Source: Owenia fusiformis
Taxonomy: Eukaryota > Annelida > Polychaeta > Sabellida > Oweniidae
Assembly: GCA_903813345.2 (NCBI GenBank)
Contig: CAIIXF020000011.1
Location: forward strand, 3,188,571 to 3,248,570
Direction of reading: 5' to 3'
Length of the DNA stretch: 60,000 bases
In this document: piece by piece, positions 49,180 through 59,140 of the stretch
Layout: every line of letters starts with the position of its first letter
Numbering within the stretch: position 1 is the stretch's first letter
Program-made: the position numbers and the translations under genes
Notes under the pieces: model-generated
Databases searched by the model: none
What the model was told of the DNA's origin: nothing
The model's input: the letters and a program-made list of their open reading frames with translations, nothing else

Positions 49180-51725
49180 TTAGCTGTACATTCCATTGAC
49201 TAAATAATCCACCTTAGAGTAATGACGTCGTTGCCAGCTGTCATAGACACGCTTACCGACAACAATGAGCACTATGAAGAAAAACATGACACCTATCGTC
49301 AATGCAAATATCAAAGGTATTGTCACGGAAGTATTTTTTGATAAAATGGAGTCACTTTTCTCCACTGATTGAGTATTGTTTGTGCTTGTGATATTTGATT
49401 GAGCAGTCTCGTTTGTTTTTGTTTCTGGTGATTGAGCAGTCGTGCCTGGTATTGTTGTGGTTGTACGTTTTTGGACAGCTGACGTTTTATCTTTGGCTGA
49501 TACAGTTGTCGTTGAATCTAAAATCAGAAATCCAATTTAAAATATAAACGCATATTTTAGATTGATCACATATATGTTCGAGATATTCCAAGATAATAAA
49601 TGATAAAATAGTTTATCAGCTCGCTGATTTCGATTAAATTGGTTTTAATCAAAATGTATTAAAAATATTTCCTCTGTATCCAATTGGGCAAATTAATACA
49701 AAGTTCATACATACACACGCGGTACTAACTTCGACCGTTAATTTAAATTGTTGACCTACCGGATGTTTAAAAATCAAGGAATACGAGTCTCATACTGCAC
49801 CGTTTTTCTTCATCTGGTAGGTAAAAAATTCAAATTAACGGTCGAAGTAAGTACCGCGTGATACACGTTCTCTTAAATCGTCTGACAAAAGCAATGTTGA
49901 AGTATTTGCAGTTGCAAAAACCGTGTAAATTGTTCGGTGAATATCAGTGAACAATACCTGTTTCAGCTTTAGTTGTTGCGATTAAAGTGCTTGTGGCAGT
50001 GATTTTACTCGATGCTGTTTGTTTGTCTGTTAGTGTCGTGTTTGTTACAATTGGTATTTTTGTTGTTGTTGTTGTAGTTGTAAATTGCGCCACAGCTGTT
50101 GATTGTACAGCAGCTGTTGATGGTACTGACACTGTGGATGTTTCTGGTTCAGCTGTAGATTGAGGATACAGTGTTTTATCGTGTACACCAACGATAGACC
50201 CGCCCTCATCCTCTCCCGCAGGAGCTTCAATATAAAATGTAATTAGAGAACAATTAGTATCCGAATATAGGTTGATAAGATATAATATCACTTACAATAT
50301 TCAACATATTATTAAAATGCAACATATATTGAAATAATGGCTAAATTAATTTAATTATTATATAATTATCTACGTCAAAAACATGAACTCATTTTCACAT
50401 GCGAAGTGTAATGCCATTTTGAATACAGAAAACTCGACTCACCAACAGTTGTGGTAGTGTGAGCTGGGAGTATATCAGGAGAAGTTACTGGGGATGGTGT
50501 CGTTTCCTCCATCTCAGCAACGGTTCCTTCAGTTACACTCATGTTTCCGCCCTTATCAACATTATCCTCTGTATCCGGGCCATTGGTATTTGTCTCAGTT
50601 GTCTTGTCTCCTATAATAATTGATGTTGCCTGTATTGAACCGCCTTTATCTTCTGTATCAGTCTCAGTATCAGTTTCAGTTCGTTTGCTCTCCTTACTTT
50701 CATCCTCAAGTGAGTCTGGTGTTGTCGTTTTATCAAGCTCAGGACTTGATATTGGGTTTGCAGTGTTAGTTGAAATCGAAGTTTGCGTTGTGGTTTGAAC
50801 TGCCTCTTTGGTTATTGGCAGGTCTGTGGTGGTTGTGCTTGGTAATTTGGTTGACGATTTTGTTGTGGTTGGCGCTATTGTTGTCGTCGGTTCAGATGTG
50901 GTCTGCGTTGTAGTTGAACTAGGTGTTTTTGTTGTTGTTGTCAGCTTTTGAGTTGTTGTTGTCTCTTGTGTTGTAGTCGGCCTTTGTGTTGTTGTAGTAA
51001 TTGTTGTTAGCTTAGGAGTGGTAGTGGTAATTTCTGCTGTGGTAGACATTAGTGTTGTTGTTGTTGTTGTTCTTATTGTTGTAGTCGTTGTATCTGCTAT
51101 TGTATCCTCTCGAATGTTATTGTCTTTGTTATCATCAGTGTTTCCAACGAAATCTCTATTGAGGAGGCCACTTGTGTACCCAGACATTTGACGGAATTTA
51201 CAGTTCTCGAGAGGAAAGCAACGAATTAAGAAACATCTGTCCTTGGCCTTGTTATACACGGCAATGTTACAGTTGGCTGAAAATAAAATCGAAAATTATT
51301 GATGAATTTATAGATCTTCAAAAATCTCGACTCCTTGTCTCGTCTTATCCCTTTCTCTTTAGGTAGTTTGGTTTTGTTCATAAAAATAATCTTGATCTAC
51401 ATAATGTTCTAGATTCTGTCCACGGGGTACTTTCACGCTTTAACACGCTAAACAATGGGAATTCCTAATATAGTGGGGAGGAATAGTACATATGATTATA
51501 AACATAGTTACCATCATCGCAACACTTTGATCTGCAATCTTTATAATCCAAGGCATCTTTTGTCCCAATAAATGCATGTTCGGCATTTGTTGAATGTGTA
51601 AGATCTATATTGTAATTTATTCTCACTTTATTTGTTGTACACGTGCCTTCCGCCGATGTAGATACTATGATACATAAGTAAAGATACACTATTGATAACT
51701 GGATCCACGTCGTTCGGTTAGCCAT
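49180..51725 (-). CDS. MANSC-domain, Thr-rich single-pass membrane mucin (four exons)
   Basis: Exons on the minus strand: 51725-51512, 51276-50443, 50224-49958, 49517-49180; all three introns are phase 1. The product is 550 aa. It has a signal peptide (LSIVYLYLCIIVSTSAEG, residues about 9-26), then a MANSC-type cysteine domain (DCRSKCCDDANCNIAVYNK, DRCFLIRCFPLENC, residues about 60-100). A long Thr/Ser/Pro-rich mucin-like ectodomain follows, then a transmembrane helix (IPLIFALTIGVMFFFIVLIV) and a short tail with Tyr motifs (YSKVDYLVNGMYS). The MANSC domain is found in extracellular membrane proteins such as MANSC1 and LRP11. The overall layout resembles MANSC1, but orthology is not proven. 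Three copies of an ED-x-GGS-type motif (EDKGGSIQ, VDKGGNMS, EDEGGSIV) punctuate the stalk. The start is the only Met preceding the signal peptide. Likely role: cell-surface glycoprotein, ligand unknown. Confidence 0.88.
49716..49860. mobile_element. MITE with about 45-bp inverted termini in the MANSC gene
   Basis: The left end CACGCGGTACTAACTTCGAC continuing CGTTAATTTAAATTG is mirrored by the right end CAAATTAACGGTCGAAGTAA then GTACCGCGTG. The spacer is about 55 bp with no ORF. It lies in the last intron of the MANSC gene (49518-49957). Confidence 0.9.
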
Positions 51726-53900
51726 TTCTTACAGTCTGAAAGTGAGACAGAAATATGAAATCAATGAAAATAAGCAGATACGTTCTTGATGGAGCATAGT
51801 TCCAAGGCATGGTATATAAATGAGTCCTTTTGTGAGTCAAAGTTTGAGACAAATAGATAAAGTACAAAGGGCAATCTTAAATGCGTTTTGTGAACACAAA
51901 CCAAGTCGGTGTATCTTTAATGTTTTTATTACTAGATCTATATACACTGTACGTTCTTAATTTTATTGTATTCATTTTCTATAATTTTCGATTAAAATTG
52001 CCGATAAGCTTTTTGTTTCATAAAATGTTGACACTTGATCATTTCAAAACTTTTTTGAATTAATGGAATAAATCACGAATAAAAAACAACAAAAATCACC
52101 CCTATATTAACATGAGGGAATGGGATACATACTAACATACTAGTAGTACATAAAAAGTACAGAGCATTTATATTGAATCATATTATATGCCCCCCCCCCC
52201 CATTAAATTTCAAGAGGGAATGGGAAACAAAATATAAAATATACACATGTATAATAGGGTTCATACTCCCTGTAATACACCATCCAAATTCGATATGGCT
52301 CGCTATCGCATTTACAGTGCTTTTAACAATCGAAAATTAACATTGTACTTTGTAGATTATTAATCAGCAGAAAATCTATAACATGGCAATGCTGATATTG
52401 TTTCTCTTCCGTCAATCTGTATTGCTGCATGCTTTGAAAAATCTATGAGCAACTTGTTGAATGCTTAGTGAAAAATTGTATTAATATGCATATGCTGTCA
52501 TTCAGCCTGTATGTTTGGTATTATAGCTTCAAGCACCCATTGTTTTACATTATTAAACGTTCTTGATGAAGTGAAATGTGTTGTCCTTATTGTCAATATT
52601 TGGGAGTGTTTTTAAAATGACATTTGGAGCACTTTCTTTTTGAGGTTTGTTTGGTTAAAACTTACTGTTCAAATACTTGTGATTTGAAACAAAACTACTG
52701 GTCATATTGACTTTTGGTAGGCAATTAATCGGGGATGTAGTGATGTATGATTCAATTTTATATATACATGTATGTCTCTGTAAAATAGTCAAAACGCTTT
52801 ATAATATATCAGTTAAGGTTTGCAAAGCCTAGAAGATTTGTGCATGACATAAGCATATGAGAATATCATAATCTACAGTAGAAGTCAACATCCAGAAGAA
52901 TTATTCTGTTTGGTCTACGTTAACAGATACTCAGTATTTCAAATTAACTTGATTTTATTGAATATTTTTCACGAGACTATAGTCTGACCTTAATAACCTA
53001 AATGAGATAAACTGATATCAAAACAATACGTACGTGGACAATTGTAGTCAATAGATTTGATGATACATTTGATGTGTTGAACTAGCAGGTCTCTTGATCT
53101 CTTCAAATGGTAGCAGCTGACTCAAAACCATGTTTAATCCCAATCCTTGTATATCACGTCACTGTAGTCATTTGAATCGATCATGGAGCATTATTTGGTA
53201 CATCCATTTTAAATATCCCATTTTAGATATATCGAAAACTTAACGAGTAATAACTATGCAAACTGGTGTGTTAAATCATAAATATGTCCATTTATACCAG
53301 TAGATCTATAAACGTCATGCGTATGTGTATATTATCTCGGCAATACCATCACTTTCTGTATCTATACATGTTTAATCGCTATCTAACTTATCAGATTGTT
53401 AATTTATATCGGTCTGCCATCTGCCGCCTTTTATATTCAATACAGACTGTACGATGAAACTGTTGGAAAATTAATTGTATTTGAGTTTTCTATTGAAAAC
53501 TCTATTGAAAACTCCGTTATTGATTCTGCCCCGGAGTGTTAAAATTTCATCTTTGAGTTATTGAATTTTATAAATTGCAACGTGGCATGGCGTCTTATGT
53601 TTGATATTTAATGTAAACACAAAGTCAAGTCTTTCGATTATTTTATTGCTTATCGATGCCTGTTGAACATTGTTTAAAACACATTGGACTTTGTATCTAT
53701 TGACTAGTAAGATATGGTAACTAACTAAAAACGGTTCCTTTTGATATAAACAGCGGGTTATGTTAAATATATATAAATGTACCATGCAAACCAGTGACCA
53801 GGGGATATACATTCAATATCCAAAACCTAGCATCGCATAACTAATTTATCCTGTCTCTCATTACTGCTAACTATTAATTAAAAACAGTTTTCCGTATACA
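51726..53900. other. Upstream region of the MANSC gene, no other gene recognised
   Basis: The promoter and any 5' noncoding exon of the minus-strand MANSC gene should be here, but I see no clear TATA or exon. Notable only are a poly-C run at about 52189-52200 and short frames without homology. Confidence 0.5.
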
Positions 53901-54989
53901 TAGTACCCCACACACAATTTTGTCGGCTACTTTGATGTATTGTAGAAAAATATCCAAAAAGAGTTTGCTTATGAAATTTGGCATACTTTAACTTGAAACA
54001 TTTTGTGACACTCAAATTTTTTTATTTGGAAATTTAAGTAATATTGACGAAAAACAAGCAGTTATTAAATATTCATGTTTTAACAAAATTCGACGAAAAT
54101 TTCCAGTTTTGCAGTTTCAAAGAGAGTTCAAATCATTTTGATTACAAACTTATTGCATTACATATGGTTTATCTGTTCTCTTAAGATATTGTTACTATGT
54201 GTTTGAGATGTTTTAACTCCTAAATAGGAATATTTTAAGGGTGGTTTTATTATTGTTAAAGAGTGAAGACCCCTATTATGATTCTTTCAATACATGGGTA
54301 GGTGCATGTATCATATGGCTTGAAGTCTAAAAAGGTTTATCAGTGAATTAAAAGACATCCCTGCGTGGATTTCTATCCCATCCTACCACTACAGCATTTC
54401 CTACTTTCTCACTCGATTAAAAAATCGCATCTCATAAAATCTCAAGAAAATGCTTGTATTTTGTTTAAGTTATTTAAGGCATGATTAACAGTGAGCTTGC
54501 ACTCTTCAAAATTTCGTTGGCCTACGATAGGGAGGCAACATTCGTCCAATGACTCACAGGTTGCCACCGACCGCTTACCTTTTGTTGGACAACATGAAAT
54601 GATTCACATGGATTTAACATGTGACCTTTCAGAGGTAACAGCATAAATTGTAACATTATAACAGTCACTCCTGCTTGGTTCAGTTTTGCTTTTACCTGTG
54701 GATTATAATGGTGTTTAATAGGATAGGATTGACCAGAATATTCAAATTGTTTTTGTAATTCAATACAAATTGTTTCAAAATTTTGCTTAATTTAGGTCAA
54801 ATCTGTAAATACGTAGCAATTTAGAAACCGATGTCAAATTGTGGTGAAGTAATATTACCCCAAACAAAAAAATTTGAGTGTCACAAATTGTTTCAATTAA
54901 AATGTATGCCAAATTTCATGAGGAAATTCTTATTGGATTTTTTTCTACAACACATTAAAGTGGGCGACAAAATTGTGTGTGGTGTACTA
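53901..54989. mobile_element. Non-autonomous DNA transposon, about 130-bp inverted terminal repeats
   Basis: The left terminal segment 53901-54030 (TAGTACCCCACACACAATTT; GAAATTTGGCATACTTTAA; TTTTGTGACACTCAAATTTT) is repeated in reverse complement at about 54857-54989, at roughly 85-88% identity. The roughly 830-bp interior has no long ORF. The outermost bases read GTATA on both sides. No transposase or clear superfamily signature is visible. Confidence 0.88.
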
Positions 54990-56191
54990 TATACTCAATC
55001 AGCGGAGTAAACGGTAAAAGTACGTGGGAGAACTTATCCACACAGGACCATAATTTTATAGCTTCACGCCAAGTTAATTTCTAAAAACGTGCATCTTAAC
55101 CCCCCTATTGTTTTCATAAAAGTATATCGCTATACTTGCCTGCCATCTATAAATCCTGAACATCTTATTTTATTATATGGACATTTTAACTCCTTGAAGA
55201 CTACCCGACTGAAAATCAGTAGAATACTGCTGTGGGCCTTTAAAAAGCTTTGGGAACTACTAGGGACACGTATCAGTCATGTTTATCCGTCATGCAATAC
55301 ATGAATTTATTGTAATATCAGTCTTCGACCATATGCATGATACAATTCACATTTAGTGCGATATCTGTATTTATTGTAATTTTTGACCATATGCAACATG
55401 CTACTCTCATTTAGTGCAATATATGTATTTATTATGCAATATCCATCTCACATTAGGTGCAATATATGTATTTAATATAATGATTGACAATATCATTCCA
55501 TGAACTGCTTATTTATGCCAAACTGATTAATCAGACTGAATTTATATCATTGGTTATTAATGTATACATTTTTACCAGAGACATTTTTTTGTCTCTGTCT
55601 TTATGAATGTTGACCCAAGCTGCCCATTGGGGGGTAGTAATGGGTGACACTCAGATATAATGTATACTTTGTCTCATAAGTCGGCAACGGCTGGTGATGT
55701 TACAAAATGTTGTTTTTATTATGTATTTTATATGTACTGTATATTGTAATATCAGTGACACAAAAATAAACTATTTTAAACTAAAAACTAAAACTAAACT
55801 ATATCAAGTGAAAGGTTAATGGAAGGTGATGGGTAATGGAAAATGGCGTTGCCACTTTAAATGCTTCTAGACATTTAGGTTTTGTCGATATGAACAACGA
55901 GATGCATATAAATACATATTATGAATGAATTAAACATCGAATGGTATTTCCTGAATTGAATGCCGATCCGTCAACGGCAAACTATTCATGTAGCCGATTT
56001 CAGCAACAAGTAGAATTTACATGAAACATCCATTAGCAAATAATTATTAAAACAATGTGTGATATATTAAATAGATAACTCTCCCAAAAGCGTTCGGAGG
56101 TTGTTGTTGGTTGCCGTTCAGCGTCTGTAAAAAATGGCAGGTGGTGACATCTTGTTGCGCTATTGGCCTGTTTTATCATTAGTTGCTCTGC
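54990..56191. other. Intergenic with repeat debris
   Basis: The region includes three degenerate tandem copies of a 60-70-bp unit (55304-55485) and, at about 55600-55810, a stretch ending ATAAACTATTTTAAACTAAA plus ACTAAA units. That stretch looks like the 3' end of a retroposed sequence. The frame 55089-55304 (plus) has no recognised homology. Confidence 0.45.
55304..55485. repeat. Degenerate tandem repeat, about 60-70-bp unit x3
   Basis: Recurring blocks are TATTGTAAT..TTGACCATATGCA, CACATTTAGTGC and AATATATGTATTTATT, each seen two or three times in the same order. Confidence 0.75.
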
Positions 56192-57604
56192 TTAATTGTA
56201 TTTTTGTTCGACCTGCCGTTTTATATTGTATTGGTATCTCTGTTTTGTTTTTCTTGCTCTATTATTGTTGGTCTCCCGGCCTTTTTGTAATTTTTGCTTT
56301 GTTTTCTTGTTTTGGGTGGAGAATATAACGACTCTACGAATCTTTTTTTTTGTTGTTCGACCGGCCATTTTCTTATTGGCATCTCTGTTTTGTTTTTCTT
56401 GCTCTATTATTGTTGGTCTCCCGGCTTTTTTGTAATGTTTTGTTTTGTTTTCTTGCTTTGGGTGGAGAATATAACGACTGTACCAGTTTGGCGGAAACAA
56501 GATCCGATGGCAATTATAGTCGGGTGATGAAGGATTTTCCTGTATTACTTTTTGAATATATTCATCGCTTAATAACATGCTTTCATTCGTGTTTTTGCAA
56601 GTTTTTTGAAGACTGCGTAATTTATCGTCGTAATGTTTCAAGCTTCGCTGAAATTCCTCACCCTTTGATTTAATGCGAGCCCAAAGAGAAGAATTGAAAT
56701 AGTCAAACATTTTGTAATCGACATTGCTGAATTTGCGCATGTTATCTACAGCCAGTTCCATATTGGTTGTATGGTTTAAATTACTTGTATTTCGGGGACC
56801 CGGTTGACCCATTATCCTTGATGCCACGGGTTCGGAGGAAACCTTCTGTGAGATAAATAAAAGATCATCCAATGACCAACATAGTATATCCTTTAGAAGA
56901 ACCAGAGATTCTTTCATATAGTCTGTTATTAGGATTAAGGCAAACTTTTTGTTGATCCTTTCAACGAATTTCCGAGATATCGTCTCGTTCATCATTGGAT
57001 TGTCTAAGCCATACCACCAACTTTGAAAGTTTTGAAGAATTCTCATTTCTTCCTTGAATTTCCATGGGTTTTCCTCAAATTCACTCAAACTTGGTTTTGA
57101 TTTATTATTACCATAATTATAAAAGTTGTAGTAGGACTTGAGATGTTTTAAAGGTTCACGAATTACCCCGATATAAACAGTGTCATTTGGCATGACCTTT
57201 TGTATGAGTGCTTCTTCGTACCTTGTATGGTGCACTAACATATTCACGTGTTTGCCAATGTCGCCATTTATGTCCTTTTTGTTTACGATTGAACGTCCAG
57301 ATCGTGGCAAAATGAAAGTTGAATTGTGTTTATCACCGTATCGTACAAAAATATTCGCCAAAGTTGAACCGCCGCATTTCTGTACTTTAATAAAAACCAG
57401 ATTTTTGACGGGACGACATTTTTCTTCAGATTGCTTACTTAGAAGTCGTTTGATGAACACGTCTAGTGTTGTGTTTGTTTGCCACGATTCGATTTGTTTC
57501 TTAAATGTCTGCGTAATTTGTTCCTGATAATGTACACAAATTATACACGTCAGACAAAGCGCACCGAACATAAGAGGGGTTTTCCTCAGAGTCCGCATGA
57601 TCAT
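56192..57604 (-). CDS. Galactose-3-O-sulfotransferase-like type II Golgi enzyme
   Basis: 470 aa from the Met at 57604-57602. A short cytosolic end is followed by a signal anchor (TPLMFGALCLTCIICVHY, residues about 9-26), then a lumenal catalytic domain. PAPS-binding elements match the Gal3ST pattern: FIKVQKCGGSTLANIFVRYG (5'-phosphosulfate loop) and VIREPLKHLKSYYNF (3'-phosphate loop). LILITDYMKESLVLLKDILC closely resembles the family's LVLLQEYFDESLVLLKDLLC. Expected reaction: transfer of sulfate from PAPS to the 3-OH of galactose on glycolipid or glycoprotein glycans. The frame is open upstream to an acceptor at 57675, so a 5' exon (noncoding or short coding) is likely. The last about 95 residues (from about RYILHPKQ) come from a tandem DNA duplication, are Lys/Gln-rich and have no family counterpart. 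Family members are usually about 400-430 aa. Confidence 0.87.
   Translation of the reverse strand: MIMRTLRKTPLMFGALCLTCIICVHYQEQITQTFKKQIESWQTNTTLDVFIKRLLSKQSEEKCRPVKNLVFIKVQKCGGSTLANIFVRYGDKHNSTFILPRSGRSIVNKKDINGDIGKHVNMLVHHTRYEEALIQKVMPNDTVYIGVIREPLKHLKSYYNFYNYGNNKSKPSLSEFEENPWKFKEEMRILQNFQSWWYGLDNPMMNETISRKFVERINKKFALILITDYMKESLVLLKDILCWSLDDLLFISQKVSSEPVASRIMGQPGPRNTSNLNHTTNMELAVDNMRKFSNVDYKMFDYFNSSLWARIKSKGEEFQRSLKHYDDKLRSLQKTCKNTNESMLLSDEYIQKVIQENPSSPDYNCHRILFPPNWYSRYILHPKQENKTKHYKKAGRPTIIEQEKQNRDANKKMAGRTTKKKIRRVVIFSTQNKKTKQKLQKGRETNNNRARKTKQRYQYNIKRQVEQKYN
56200..56489. repeat. Tandem duplication, about 146-149-bp unit x2, in the Gal3ST 3' coding end
   Basis: The blocks TGTTCGACC, TTGTTTTTCTTGCTCTATTA, TTGTTGGTCTCCCGGC and GGTGGAGAATATAACGACT recur with a period of 149 bp at the left end and 146 bp at the right. 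Because the period is not consistently a multiple of three, the two copies are translated in different frames on the minus strand. Confidence 0.93.
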
Positions 57605-58386
57605 ATTAAGTTCCCAACGTCGATCTTTAATCACTGCTCTGATAACCCCGGCAATGGGCCTTTTTTGTAGCTCAGCTGAAAAAATGATGGAATATACATA
57701 ATATACATAACTTACAAAATGCATATTATACAAGCAGCACACCATGCCATGGTACTGAAAAAACACAATTCATGCATTATATACATGAGCACCTTCTGGC
57801 TAATTAGTTCAAAGATTACCCATGCTCTTGGTTTAGTTTGATCACCTACTTTTTGAGTATTCAAACAGCTGATACACCATCGCTATCGGAGTAGAATATG
57901 AAAATGCTAGAAACTCTCATTCTGATACTCATAGCATCTTTTTGTTTTACCCCATCTCAATACTGAGATGTCATGGTTTATCATGATGAGAAACTCTCAC
58001 TGATAATCATTCAAGTTAAAAATGCACGTGCGAAGTCATTTGCAGACTTATTGTTTACCGCCAATGAATGGTAGTCGTGCATTGAATGATACAAAAAATG
58101 TATTTCGCGTTCTGTATTTGTAACTGAATTGCTGTATTGACAGACAATACTTCTATCATTTTAATGGTATTTGAATCATTAAATAGTTGTAACTGAATTG
58201 CTGTATTAGTAGATAGAAAAGTACTAATACTGAAACGCCACCATAAGACACCATAACAAATTTGCCCTAGATAAGATGACCAGGAGATGTGACACTGACA
58301 TCATTGATTGGATGAAACGACACGGTTACCAATGACTGGCCTGATCATGGCATCGTAGATTCCGAAAGTACACTGATGAGTCATTA
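57605..58386. other. Gal3ST 5' region and intergenic DNA
   Basis: An acceptor (TTTTTTCAG on the minus strand) at 57676-57678 marks the start of the Gal3ST coding exon. The upstream exon is not identified. The segment also has a repeated GTAACTGAATTGCTGTATT (near 58120 and 58188). No other gene is recognised. Confidence 0.45.
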
Positions 58387-58402
58387 TTCTAGAAGGTTCT
58401 AG
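58387..58402 (+). promoter_or_regulatory. Heat-shock element (three pentamers)
   Basis: TTCTAGAAGGTTCTAG fits TTCnnGAAnnTTC, the HSF1 trimer site, with no mismatch. It is 739 bp upstream of the zinc-finger ORF start. Confidence 0.55.
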
Positions 58403-58959
58403 GCCATTGTGCAATATATGATTTTAGACCAACATGAATGAATGAAAACGTAAAAATATTTCACAATGTACTACAAGTCTTGAATTATCAGTTGTTTAAA
58501 GATATGTGTTTATTGAGAGATAAACTGTACTGTATTGTTTTACTCACCCTGAAGTTTGATTCAATCAGCAAATTAAAATTACTACAATATTCACATTATA
58601 TCCAAAATAGACATATTGAGATGTTAAGCAGTATACAATGTACATGTACATTATAAAAGTCTGGTTCAAATTCCTAGCGATTATTATTTGACTGACCAAT
58701 ACTCTTTACAAATATAAAAGCTATTGAACTTCAGTTGTGATTAAATAATCCTATTGTAGTATAATAAGCTGGTCGAACAAAATAGCACTGTTCAATGAAA
58801 AGTTATATGATGTAGATATTGGATTTTGGATTAAATATGTGTATAGGTGAAAAGGCTTATATTGGATTACTCTGACTGACTTGTTTTTATTTTCACAGTA
58901 GTAGGGTAACAATTGTATTGAAACCAATGTTAATTGCATCATTATGTTAATCCTTAATG

Positions 58960-58968
58960 TTCTAGAAC
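58960..58968 (+). promoter_or_regulatory. Half heat-shock element
   Basis: TTCTAGAAC inside the palindrome TGTTCTAGAACA is a two-pentamer HSF site 29 bp before the stronger element. Confidence 0.4.
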
Positions 58969-58996
58969 ATCTTTTGTTTATAGTGTTAATCCCCCT

Positions 58997-59014
58997 TTCT
59001 AGAACCTTCCAGAG
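58997..59014 (+). promoter_or_regulatory. Heat-shock element (four pentamers)
   Basis: TTCTAGAACCTTCCAGAG reads TTCnnGAAnnTTCnnGAg. It is about 80 bp upstream of TATAAAT at 59091 and 127 bp upstream of the ATG, which is the spacing seen in heat-shock gene promoters. Confidence 0.6.
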
Positions 59015-59090
59015 CAGATGACATCATCATCTTAGAATATCACTGTCCAAAAAATATGACATCAGTTTCTAAAAATAACACATTTACTAG

Positions 59091-59097
59091 TATAAAT
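59091..59097 (+). promoter_or_regulatory. TATA box of the zinc-finger ORF
   Basis: TATAAAT lies 44 bp before the ATG at 59141. Transcription start near 59120 would give a leader of about 20 nt. Confidence 0.5.
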
Positions 59098-59140
59098 TAC
59101 AATCACAAGTGTAAACTGTATTCACACCTTTAAGCTGAAG

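Noticed and set aside
50541-50798. Plus-strand Ser/Val-rich open frame opposite the MANSC stalk
   Set aside because: It is a complement shadow of the Thr/Glu/Asp-rich minus-strand coding exon.
56196-56673. Plus-strand hydrophobic Phe/Leu/Cys-rich open frames
   Set aside because: They are antisense to the Lys/Gln-rich Gal3ST tail. Apparent TM segments are a composition artefact.
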